Below are positions 44,795 through 52,157 of a DNA stretch of 64,000 nt, in pieces (within the stretch, counting starts at the first letter, position 1; every line of letters begins with the position of its first letter). Under the pieces are notes generated by a model. The model was given only the letters and a program-made list of their open reading frames with translations. It did not search any database and was not told where the DNA came from. This stretch comes from Bacteriovorax sp. MedPE-SWde (GTDB lineage Bacteria; Bdellovibrionota; Bacteriovoracia; Bacteriovoracales; Bacteriovoracaceae): NCBI GenBank assembly GCA_001874305.1, contig MPCU01000010.1, positions 124,001 through 188,000 on the forward strand. Direction: 5' to 3'. A program made the translations under genes and the position numbers.

Positions 44795-45550
44795 ATGCAA
44801 ATCAAGCTACTCATGGCCCTAGCAGTATATCACTTAACTTTTGCTCAGCCTGCTAAGATAAATTTCAACGGATCAAAGATAGAGATCAACAAGGTTTGCT
44901 ACGATAATGGTTTCGTTAGAGAATCAAATGACTCCCTCGCCTTATCTGCTGTGCCTGTTTTAAAGAAGGTTAAGTTAGACCTTGGACACAAAGAGTCTTT
45001 TGAGAAAAACCTTTTTATCCAATCTAAACATCGATTTTATAATCGAGATACAAAGAAGTATGAGATAGCAAAAATTAATAAATGCAATATTTCGATAATG
45101 TCTAATGCGGAACCAATTGTAGTCATTAATAAAAAAGCAAGTGCTGGTGAAGCTATCCTATATGGGAATCTCAAGAACCACGGAATAAATGACATCTTCA
45201 ATGAAAAATGGAGAAAGTTTAACAACTTTGAGACGTACTTAAGAAGGAATGGTGAAAAAGCACGTTTTTCATTAGAAGAAAATTTAACAGACAAGATAGA
45301 AGACGTAGATCTAAGCTCTTTCGAAGAGTGGAATGACTTCTCTAAAAAGTATATAGGCGGAGAACAAACAGGAGGAGGAACTGGAAAGGTTCGAGTCACA
45401 CTAAAGTTCTCAACGAAGGAACTTCTGAGAGCTAGAAGAGAAAAAAGCTCATTAAACAGACTCTTTAACATAAATACGACTTATGAAAATGTAATATTAA
45501 AGAAAGAGGCCCTTCCTCGCTCAAAAATGTTTGTTAAAAAACGTAAATAG
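44795..45550 (+). CDS. Secreted protein preceding HTH gene (module 2)
   Basis: 251 residues from ATG 44795, preferred over 44789 because AGGA lies at proper distance. Signal peptide MQIKLLMALAVYHLTFA. The mature start INFNGSKIEINKVCYDNG loosely resembles the region around the first cysteine of the six-cysteine proteins (FIPLTQVCINGDE; VKVTNICQLEDG), but there are only two cysteines (C37 and C99, counted from 44789). A Gly-rich linker (GGEQTGGGTGK) lies near residue 190. The HTH gene starts six bases after its stop, so they form an operon. Function unknown. Confidence 0.75.
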   Translation: MQIKLLMALAVYHLTFAQPAKINFNGSKIEINKVCYDNGFVRESNDSLALSAVPVLKKVKLDLGHKESFEKNLFIQSKHRFYNRDTKKYEIAKINKCNISIMSNAEPIVVINKKASAGEAILYGNLKNHGINDIFNEKWRKFNNFETYLRRNGEKARFSLEENLTDKIEDVDLSSFEEWNDFSKKYIGGEQTGGGTGKVRVTLKFSTKELLRARREKSSLNRLFNINTTYENVILKKEALPRSKMFVKKRK

Positions 45551-45556
45551 GACAAT

Positions 45557-46300
45557 ATGCATACACGTAAGATAGAGGAGCTTTCTAACCTTATAGAAAG
45601 CTTCTTGGAGAGAAATTCAAACGTCAGTATTAATGCGCTTGCTATGCGTATGGGCGTTGCTGAAACAACTTTACGACGTATTCGTGGTGGACAGATAAAA
45701 AGACTCCCAAACAGTGAAAACCTATTAAAAATAGTATTCTATATATTTAAAACAAAAGATCTTTATGACATAAAAGAACTTTTACCTCCTCATTTAAAGG
45801 AACATTTTACATCTTTATTTCTTCTTACAGAAAGCTCTATGAATAACCCCGTTGTAGAAATTGATAATAGTATCATTGATAATCAAACGACATACTTGGT
45901 GTTAAAGCTTGCTTCTAATTATTCAGGAGTAAAGAAAGATGAAGTCTTACGATTATTTGGAGAGCGAGGACTTAACTCAGTTGAACAGTTAATGAACGCA
46001 GATATACTAACAGAAGAAAGTGAGTTGTTTAAAACTAAAATTAATGCGTTTCGACTTCCACATAACTCATTCATTAAGAACTTTAAGTCAGTATCTGACT
46101 TTATCAAGATTGATCCCGCGAAAACAAAAGGTCCAAACTTATATTACAACCTTTCTGAATCGATAAACTTAGAAGGGTTAACGAGAGTACAGTCGATTCA
46201 AATGAAGGCAGTAAAAGAGATCTCTGAAATTCTTAATAATGATAAATTTAAAGGAAATCTTCCGGTCTTCTCATTAACAGCTATTGATACTCTTGATTAA
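45557..46300 (+). CDS. Helix-turn-helix protein, paralogue of the 24-kb fusion protein
   Basis: 247 residues, cytoplasmic. N-terminal helix-turn-helix (NVSINALAMRMGVAETTLRR, about 23-42). The middle and end match residues 115-254 of the protein at 23186-24457: EVLRLFGERGLNSVEQLMNA against NALLKDYGKRGLQEVSILINA, and LPVFSLTAI against VRVFSQSII. Unlike that protein it ends there, without a membrane segment or exported domain. The exported partner may instead be the gene just upstream. Convergent to a six-cysteine protein gene 47 bases away, as part of a duplicated module. Confidence 0.83.
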   Translation: MHTRKIEELSNLIESFLERNSNVSINALAMRMGVAETTLRRIRGGQIKRLPNSENLLKIVFYIFKTKDLYDIKELLPPHLKEHFTSLFLLTESSMNNPVVEIDNSIIDNQTTYLVLKLASNYSGVKKDEVLRLFGERGLNSVEQLMNADILTEESELFKTKINAFRLPHNSFIKNFKSVSDFIKIDPAKTKGPNLYYNLSESINLEGLTRVQSIQMKAVKEISEILNNDKFKGNLPVFSLTAIDTLD

Positions 46301-46339
46301 AAAAAATAAGTATAACCTGGTGAGGACCAGATTATACTT
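46301..46339. terminator. Bidirectional terminator hairpin
   Basis: AAGTATAA (46308-46315) pairs with TTATACTT (46332-46339), and inner CTGGT with ACCAG, around loop GAGG. The A run at 46301-46306 gives a U tract for the minus-strand gene. Confidence 0.85.
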
Positions 46340-46347
46340 ATATAAGA

Positions 46348-46842
46348 TTAGTTACAAGAAGGGATAGTGTAGAATGAAGTTGAAAGTACTTCTTCAATTA
46401 CTCTGTCGTCTCTATTAGACCCACCTTTTGTATTTATTTTCACTTTTTGAATTTTGTAAGTAAGTGGCTTAACAACAGTATCATAAGCTATTCTTATACA
46501 TCCACGATCACCATCATTGTCACGACCGTATTCTGCACAGTAACCCGATTGCTTTGTTTCAGCAGAAAATAAGTGTAGAGAACCTTTTTTGAAGCAACCA
46601 TTCTTTGCATCTCTATATTCCATAGCACTTCTAAAGTTTCTGCGATACTTAACACATTTATTCTTTGCCTTATTAACAGTTTTAAAACTTCCGTCTTCTA
46701 ACTGACAAATGTTGGTAACTTTAACACTTTCAAATTCAAAACCGTTTTCCATAAGCATAGTCGGAACAAGAGTCTTAGTGATAATTGCAGCAGAAGCGTT
46801 TACTGTTAAAAATGTTAGTGCTAGTAGTGCTAGTTTTTTCAT
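46348..46842 (-). CDS. Small secreted six-cysteine protein, copy 2
   Basis: 164 residues with signal peptide MKKLALLALTFLTVNASA. Six cysteines at 46, 63, 83, 102, 115 and 163 match within two residues those of the 22463-22954 protein, and the ends YTIPSCN/YTIPACY agree. Shared pieces include KCVKYRR against LCVEYKPRR. AGGAG lies ahead of ATG 46842. It is convergent with the HTH gene at 45557-46300. It probably folds outside the cytoplasm with three disulfides. No known family is recognised. Confidence 0.85.
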   Translation of the reverse strand: MKKLALLALTFLTVNASAAIITKTLVPTMLMENGFEFESVKVTNICQLEDGSFKTVNKAKNKCVKYRRNFRSAMEYRDAKNGCFKKGSLHLFSAETKQSGYCAEYGRDNDGDRGCIRIAYDTVVKPLTYKIQKVKINTKGGSNRDDRVIEEVLSTSFYTIPSCN

Positions 46843-47052
46843 TTCAATCTCCTTTGATTGTTAGTTATGTAAATCATTTATTATGATGGAACATATATAT
46901 TGAAGGAGATTTAATTATTCAATTCAAATACTGGGAAACAATTATAAATGGCACCATTTAGTCTTTATGGCGATAAAATATAAGTCATTGTTCGCCATAA
47001 AATAAAATGGCGAAGAAAAAAGAGTAAGTAGACTTGTTCTTAATATGGAAAC

Positions 47053-47078
47053 AAAAAAGGCCGAAAGAAATCGGCCTT
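47053..47078 (-). terminator. Terminator of the lipoprotein gene at 47103-47576
   Basis: AAGGCCGA (47057-47064) pairs with TCGGCCTT (47071-47078); the A run on the left is the U tract of the minus strand. Confidence 0.87.
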
Positions 47079-47102
47079 TTACTTAAAGAAATGAATTAAT
47101 AT

Positions 47103-47576
47103 TTACTTTCTAAAATTAATCTCAAGATCTGAAAGCTCTTCTATTTTACTATCAATTTTTGATCGATCTTTTTTAGAACAAGGAATTTTTACAAACTCTT
47201 CTAAAGTATTTCCTCTGCTATCTTCGAAATTTGGTGCTCGAACTACTAAATAACATGAAAACTTTTTTCCCTCTAGTGTGAATTCCTTAAGTTCTGGAAG
47301 AATATAACTTCCCTCATCACTTAATTCAATATTTAACTCAATGGAATCGTCATCACAATTTGTTAATGCGAAACCATCATCCCAGCCAGTAAGGTTAAAA
47401 CTCCTATGGCCTGTACAACTAATTGAATATGTTAATTCTAGGTCTGAGTATTCCATACCTTCGTGTTCAGATGTAACAGTAAGGTTTCCGTGAAGTTCCG
47501 GAAATGTTGCCTTTTTCATCAGTCCAAATGTATGAGAACAACTTAAAATTATTAACGCCATAAATAGCTTTTTCAT
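47103..47576 (-). CDS. Probable lipoprotein of unknown function
   Basis: 157 residues. N-terminus MKKLFMALIILSCSHTFG fits a lipoprotein signal with C13 after I-L-S, although signal-peptidase-I cleavage is also possible. The mature part is acidic with four further cysteines (in SISCTGH, LTNCDDD, KFSCYLV and KIPCSKK). No family is recognised. It has its own terminator, and its 5' side faces a 577-base gap with repeat and decayed genes. Confidence 0.7.
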   Translation of the reverse strand: MKKLFMALIILSCSHTFGLMKKATFPELHGNLTVTSEHEGMEYSDLELTYSISCTGHRSFNLTGWDDGFALTNCDDDSIELNIELSDEGSYILPELKEFTLEGKKFSCYLVVRAPNFEDSRGNTLEEFVKIPCSKKDRSKIDSKIEELSDLEINFRK

Positions 47577-47689
47577 ATTTAATTACTCCGATAAGTTAGT
47601 AGTTAATTAATTATATAGAATTTTCATAGGAATTAGGTTGTTATTGGAATAAGTACATATGGAGTATAAATTTTAGACAGTTTCTGAAG

Positions 47690-47760
47690 AATTGTATCAT
47701 TAAGGATTTTGTAATTAGTAGGTGATAGTTTTTAAAGAGTGCCTAATACCTTCTATCTTT
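47690..47760. repeat. Partial copy F of the 135-bp repeat (right half)
   Basis: AATTGTATCAT at 47690-47700 and the following 60 bases align with 39152-39224 of copy A in the same orientation. The left half of the repeat is absent here. Confidence 0.6.
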
Positions 47761-47892
47761 TTCACACTTTAATTTAAAGGCATGAAGTAAATCAGGCTCA
47801 ATCTTAATAGATATAAGCTTTAGCTTTTCAACTCTCTTAGCTTTGTTTAACTCTCTCACGGAATTTTTCTGATTTATAATCTCCAATATCAT
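47743..47892 (-). pseudogene. Short ribbon-helix-helix antitoxin-like frame, probably truncated
   Basis: ATG at 47892 opens 49 codons. Residues 27-45, ISIKIEPDLLHAFKLKCEK, look like the strand-helix start of a CopG/RHH antitoxin, which normally continues with a YQTLI-type turn. Here the frame reads RRY, then TAG, then ALF, so the stop replaces the expected Gln. Decay from CAG to TAG would explain it. The stop falls inside repeat copy F. GGAG occurs only within the coding part, so translation is doubtful. Confidence 0.5.
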
Positions 47893-48013
47893 GATTTATT
47901 AAGATATCGACTTGCTCCGTGAAAAGCCATGAGTGTTAACCACATGGCCACCTACGATCATGTAACCTATCTTCTTGTTTCACTAATTTGTTAATTAATG
48001 TTTTTATTTTCAT
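47837..48013 (-). pseudogene. Small frame with internal stop, upstream partner of the RHH-like frame
   Basis: ATG at 48013 reads MKIKTLINKLVKQEDRLHD and on to a TAA at 47936, then continues in the same frame as WLFTEQVDILINHDIGDYKS to a stop at 47837. A single nonsense change would have split a 58-residue protein. It overlaps the start of the RHH-like frame by 56 bases, the toxin-before-antitoxin overlap seen in some type II systems. The family is not recognised. Confidence 0.4.
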
Positions 48014-48153
48014 TTCTCTAGTATGTTCCAGTATATACCCAGAGCAAACCCCTTTATCAATTTATGACAAAAGGGTTATATAATTAGTATCTAAGTTCAT
48101 CAAAAAACACACCAAATTAATATTGGATGCGCGAGATCTGATGCCAGTAGAGT

Positions 48154-48780
48154 TTAGGCGGCAATTTTATTCTTAATAGAAGCGCCAGACTTTTCACAAT
48201 CTATTAGGATTTGATTATACCTCTTTATTGAGTCCTTCATATTAGTAATTAGATTGTCCTTATTTTGAATCAAGCTAACTTGTTCTACTGCCTTTTCAAA
48301 ATGATCCGGGTCCTCTTCAGCATGCACTCTAACAAATCTTGTACATTTTGCTCCGTAGATCTCATTGGCCCTTTGGTAGAGTCCTGTACATGATCTTATC
48401 GCATACCCTTCGAGTGCAAGAATCCAGCCCATTAGGGCCTCTGCTCCATATTCTTCTATTTGAAAATACTGAGTTTGGTACATTGCTTTAGTACTTTCAA
48501 GCTCAGGGAAATCATCTATGGAAAAGCCGAGTCCCTCGAGGTCCCTTAAAGCGAGTAATTCGTGGTTTGTTTCTTCTTTGACATGGGAGAAAAACCTATT
48601 TGTTAGTCTACTATCTTTTGTCCGCACACCTGCGAGAGCTAGTAATTTTGTTGAATATTTTGCATAGTAGAAAACTTGTGCAACCAAATTTGCGTAAATA
48701 TGCTTGTTATCTATGCTTAAGTTATCAGTAGTAGTTAAGAGAATTTCTAGTTCATTATTGAGAATATTTTGTAGATTCAT
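48154..48780 (-). CDS. Haem-oxygenase-like diiron protein (HDO/TenA-PqqC fold)
   Basis: 208 residues of helical, soluble type. Candidate metal ligands follow the haem-oxygenase-like diiron oxidase pattern: E70 and H73 with D80 in KEETNHELLALRDLEGLG, E124 in GWILALEGY, and H153, D157 and H160 in VHAEEDPDHFEKA. Such enzymes cleave or oxygenate amino-acid, fatty-acid or nitrogen-containing substrates and often make signalling or natural-product molecules. It follows the GNAT-like gene by 12 bases on the same strand, so the two act together. Plain PqqC or TenA activity is unlikely, since no pathway genes are present. Confidence 0.75.
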   Translation of the reverse strand: MNLQNILNNELEILLTTTDNLSIDNKHIYANLVAQVFYYAKYSTKLLALAGVRTKDSRLTNRFFSHVKEETNHELLALRDLEGLGFSIDDFPELESTKAMYQTQYFQIEEYGAEALMGWILALEGYAIRSCTGLYQRANEIYGAKCTRFVRVHAEEDPDHFEKAVEQVSLIQNKDNLITNMKDSIKRYNQILIDCEKSGASIKNKIAA

Positions 48781-48792
48781 TTTTGCCTCCAG

Positions 48793-49485
48793 TTAAGCAA
48801 CTTTTTTCGTGATACTTTTGGTAACTATTTCTTTATTAAAGTCCTGCCTCTGATCCCAGACTTTGTTAATCAGGTTTAAAAGACCATCTTTAGGGATATC
48901 TAGAGAACCGTTTGTTATAAAGATATTGTCTAAGGTTAGATTTCCTGATTTATAGTTCGAAATAATTCTCTCGTATCCACATTGCTTTGCAAACTTTTCG
49001 AAGATCTGTATATCAGAGCGTACGGAAATCATTGTTCCATTATTAGATAAGGTCTCTGAATATTTACTGGCGAGCATACCTATAATATAAGCAAGAGGGA
49101 TTCCTGTTTTCTCATATTGAAACTCCTCACTTACCGTAAACGACTCAAGAGAAGTAATATGATAATTTTTGCGTTTAATCATTTCATCCAAGAATTGATC
49201 ATCATAGAAATTAAGATATGAATGATTTGAACAGGCCTTATAATTTAAATTAAAGTCTGATCCAAGAATAAGAGCAATTGCGCTTTCCTCATAGAACAAG
49301 GTAGTCACAAAAGAACACCTGTAAAAAGTATTCTTATTAAAGCTATCTTCTTGGCCTATTTCCTTGTAGAAGTTTTTCCATGTTTCACACCATAGCTGAA
49401 AACTCTCATTGTGTTCTGATATATAGGTGTCGCAATAACTTGGGGCCCCTGGCATAATTTTTAACTTTAACTTTGAAAGATCCAT
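48793..49485 (-). CDS. GNAT-fold-like protein partnered with the diiron protein
   Basis: 230 residues, cytoplasmic. The second half looks like a GNAT or N-acyl amino acid synthase-type fold: strand ITSLESFTVSEEFQ, then helix IPLAYIIGMLASKYSETL, then TMISVRSDIQIFEKFAKQCG and YERI, the order of acetyltransferase core elements, though the pyrophosphate loop is not canonical. First gene of a two-gene operon with the diiron protein; divergent from a sensor kinase across 185 bases with inverted repeats. It may acylate the diiron enzyme's substrate or product. Moderate confidence in fold only. Confidence 0.55.
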   Translation of the reverse strand: MDLSKLKLKIMPGAPSYCDTYISEHNESFQLWCETWKNFYKEIGQEDSFNKNTFYRCSFVTTLFYEESAIALILGSDFNLNYKACSNHSYLNFYDDQFLDEMIKRKNYHITSLESFTVSEEFQYEKTGIPLAYIIGMLASKYSETLSNNGTMISVRSDIQIFEKFAKQCGYERIISNYKSGNLTLDNIFITNGSLDIPKDGLLNLINKVWDQRQDFNKEIVTKSITKKVA

Positions 49486-49570
49486 TTCTACCTCGATTCG
49501 TGTAAGGATTATTTATTTTGTCAGTAATCTGGAGCTAGACAAAGTTTTTCTTTGTTGTATTTTAAATACA

Positions 49571-49608
49571 CTGTGATTACAGTTGTTTAGGGCGGTCAGT
49601 CTAAACAA
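49571..49608. promoter_or_regulatory. Inverted repeats in the divergent gap, candidate operator
   Basis: CTGTGATTACAG (49571-49582) is a near-palindrome. Immediately after it, TTGTTTAG (49583-49590) and CTAAACAA (49601-49608) form a perfect eight-base inverted repeat around ten bases. They lie between the diiron/GNAT operon and the kinase gene. Confidence 0.5.
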
Positions 49609-49670
49609 ATACCATGCATAAATGACACGGCGAATTGGCATACCTTATTATGGAGTGGTAGTACTTCTTT

Positions 49671-51140
49671 ATGGATATAAAATATAAAGTTGGACGAGCA
49701 GCAGTAAAAACCTTAATTGAAGCCGCACTCACAAGTGGTGTCGAAAATAAGAAAGTTGATCAGTACTTATCTCTTCACGGAAGGGGTGACTTTCTTTTAA
49801 ACTCTAAGAATAAGTATGCAAGCTGGGCGCTCTTCAATGATATCTTTCAAGAGTTTATCAAAACTATTGAAAAACAAGGATTCAATGCTTTCGAGCTTGC
49901 TGCTTACTATGGAATTAATGGTGAAAATATTTCGACCTATAAGAACTATGTAAGAAGCTCATGGGGAACGCACTACCTCTATAAGCTTCAAGAGAAAATT
50001 ATTTTCAAGCTTTTATTTCCATTTGTAACAATGAAAATCCTTCATCTATCGAAGGATAAAGTTATAATTCGCAAATCTGTTGATCAAGAAGTGGATGGGA
50101 TAGAGAATCTTTGGAAATTCTATAAGGAAGTTTATAAATTCTTTCCGAATATTTTAGGAAGTAAGGCCGCAACTGTTGACATGGTTGCAGGGCCAACCGA
50201 GTGCTACCTTCTTGTATCTTTATCTAAAGGTAAATCGAGTTTTTCTAAAATACCATTTAGTTCAAATAACATATGGAATAAGATTATTAATATAAAAAAG
50301 ATATTCAAGTCAGAGAAAGATATCATTAGAGACTTAGTCGAGTTTAAGTCTGAATTAGAAGAGGTGAATGAAGAGCTCCATAAGAAAAATTCAATCTTAG
50401 ATGACCAGCTCATTTTAAAATCAGAGCTCCTCGATATCTTCTCACATGATACCAATAATTCTCTTCATATTATTAATTTTTATTCTAATTCGATTTTAAA
50501 ATATGAAGATGAAAAAATAAGAGATAAGGCTCAAAAGTTATTGAATCATACAAAGAAATTAGAAGAGGTCTTATCTTACATTAGAGATTTTAATAAAGGC
50601 CTAGGAACAATAACCGCATCTCATGGAGTTCTTGCATCTACTTTAATTGAACAAACCCTTGATAAGTTTACTGAAACTACGACGAAGAAGAATATTCTAT
50701 TTGATATTAAGGTCGAAGAAGATTTTGAAATCTTTATTAACGACAGAGCATTCACACACTCTGTATTAGGAAACCTTGTCTCCAATTCGATTAAATTTTC
50801 TCCTGAAGGAAGCATGATTCTTATCGAGGCCTTGAAGGGTACTTCTGATTTCATTTTTAATGTGAGAGATTATGGAATAGGGATGTCTCAAGCTGAGGTT
50901 AAGTTGTATTGCGAGAACAATTCGCGCTGGTCAACAAAGGGGACAATGGGAGAAGTTGGAACTGGGATTGGCTCAAGGATATGCCGATCATTAGTAAAGA
51001 GAATGAATGGCCGAATTGAAGTTAATTCGTCTGATGTCGATACTGAAGACTTTTTAAAAGGAACTGAAGTTAGTGTCTTTCTTCCTCTTTCTTTAGGTGG
51101 TGCTACGAAAGAGTATAGAGAGCTTGAAGTCCAAAGATAG
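49671..51140 (+). CDS. Soluble histidine kinase with unrecognised N-terminal sensor domain
   Basis: 489 residues without clear membrane helix. Residues 1-205 are an unrecognised globular domain (YGINGENISTYKNYVRSSWG; DMVAGPTECYLLVSLSKGKS). A coiled coil around 220-250 leads to the phosphoacceptor in DIFSHDTNNSLHI, an unusual H box with D-T-N after the His. Then come N box GNLVSNSIKFSP, DYGIGMS and the lid/G2 WSTKGTMGEVGTGIGSR, where the final glycine-leucine is altered to GSR. Divergent from the GNAT-like/diiron operon and so perhaps its sensor. No receiver is adjacent. Confidence 0.85.
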   Translation: MDIKYKVGRAAVKTLIEAALTSGVENKKVDQYLSLHGRGDFLLNSKNKYASWALFNDIFQEFIKTIEKQGFNAFELAAYYGINGENISTYKNYVRSSWGTHYLYKLQEKIIFKLLFPFVTMKILHLSKDKVIIRKSVDQEVDGIENLWKFYKEVYKFFPNILGSKAATVDMVAGPTECYLLVSLSKGKSSFSKIPFSSNNIWNKIINIKKIFKSEKDIIRDLVEFKSELEEVNEELHKKNSILDDQLILKSELLDIFSHDTNNSLHIINFYSNSILKYEDEKIRDKAQKLLNHTKKLEEVLSYIRDFNKGLGTITASHGVLASTLIEQTLDKFTETTTKKNILFDIKVEEDFEIFINDRAFTHSVLGNLVSNSIKFSPEGSMILIEALKGTSDFIFNVRDYGIGMSQAEVKLYCENNSRWSTKGTMGEVGTGIGSRICRSLVKRMNGRIEVNSSDVDTEDFLKGTEVSVFLPLSLGGATKEYRELEVQR

Positions 51141-51309
51141 CTTAAGTAGCGCGATCCTACAGCAATATTAGTTACTTAGACAGGGTTTTTCTAGGGCGTA
51201 ATCGTCCAAACTTTATACACCCAGTATACCTTTTTCAAAATATCAGTAAAAATCACCATATCACCATACAATATTTGAGGAGCACATACTTAAATATTAT
51301 GGAGAGATA

Positions 51310-52152
51310 ATGTCATTTAAGAAACTACTATTAAGTTCATTTATAACTGTTGGCGCTTTAGCTACAGGGCTTAATATTAACTATACTTCTAAGGATATTA
51401 TCACCTTAAAAAAGCAGAAAAACTCGCATTTCTTAGAGATTGCTAACAGTCGTGTTGAAAGAACAAAGATGAAGGTCAGAATTACTCACCAAGATGGTAA
51501 GACTGAATCATATGCTGTTAAAGTTGATAGAGATGACAAGAGAAGAAGATCTGAGCTTTTAGAATTAAAACTTAATAAGAAGCAAGCTTCAATCGGATTA
51601 AAGAGATTGGGAAAGTTTAATATCCCGTTAAAGAATGGTCGAGTCCTAGTCCCAAGAAAAGTTGCTCAAAAAATTATGACCTCTTCACTAGAAAGAGATA
51701 TGAATCATCTCGTAAAAAATCTTGATAAGAATATTGTTTTATCAAATGTTGTTACAAAAGTAAGATCGGTAGACATGAGTTGTAAGAATAGATCTAAAGG
51801 ATATATTGTTTGTACGACAAAATCAAAAGTAGAATCAAAAATAAAATCAAATAATAAGTCTAATGTCTCTGCTCTAGTAGGTCACTTGATGGACCTTAAA
51901 AAGGAAATGAAAGAGAATATTGCTGTAAAGTATGACATGGATGGATATAGAGAGTTTCTTGATAAGAGTGAACTCCTGTTGAAGAAGACATTAAATACTG
52001 TAAAGTCTAAGAGGATTACTCGTAAGTTAATAGAAACGAAACAACTTATTATTGATGAAAGAATTGAATCTTATGAATATACTGCAATCCGTGCAAAGAG
52101 TATTATCACCTTTGTAGATAAAGTATTAAAAGGCCTTGGACAGTTAAGCTAA
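51310..52152 (+). CDS. Exported basic protein of unknown function
   Basis: 280 residues. The N-terminus MSFKKLLLSSFITVGALATG is a signal peptide or anchor. The chain is very Lys/Arg-rich and mostly helical, with two cysteines close together (DMSCKNRSKGYIVCTTKSK). No family is recognised. GGAGAGATA precedes the ATG. It ends five bases from the convergent gene at 52158. Confidence 0.72.
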   Translation: MSFKKLLLSSFITVGALATGLNINYTSKDIITLKKQKNSHFLEIANSRVERTKMKVRITHQDGKTESYAVKVDRDDKRRRSELLELKLNKKQASIGLKRLGKFNIPLKNGRVLVPRKVAQKIMTSSLERDMNHLVKNLDKNIVLSNVVTKVRSVDMSCKNRSKGYIVCTTKSKVESKIKSNNKSNVSALVGHLMDLKKEMKENIAVKYDMDGYREFLDKSELLLKKTLNTVKSKRITRKLIETKQLIIDERIESYEYTAIRAKSIITFVDKVLKGLGQLS

Positions 52153-52157
52153 GTAAG

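Larger units (their letters stand above)
47577..48153. other. 577-base gap with repeat fragment and decayed small genes
   Basis: No intact gene of normal size. From left to right: the right half of the 135-bp repeat (47690-47760); a 49-codon RHH-like frame on the minus strand (47743-47892); an overlapping 59-codon frame with an internal stop (47837-48013); then AT-rich sequence to the diiron-protein gene. Confidence 0.6.

Noticed and set aside
45383-45398. GGTTCGAGTC, resembling a tRNA T-loop
   Set aside because: It lies inside the coding frame at 44795-45550, and no cloverleaf arms can be formed around it.
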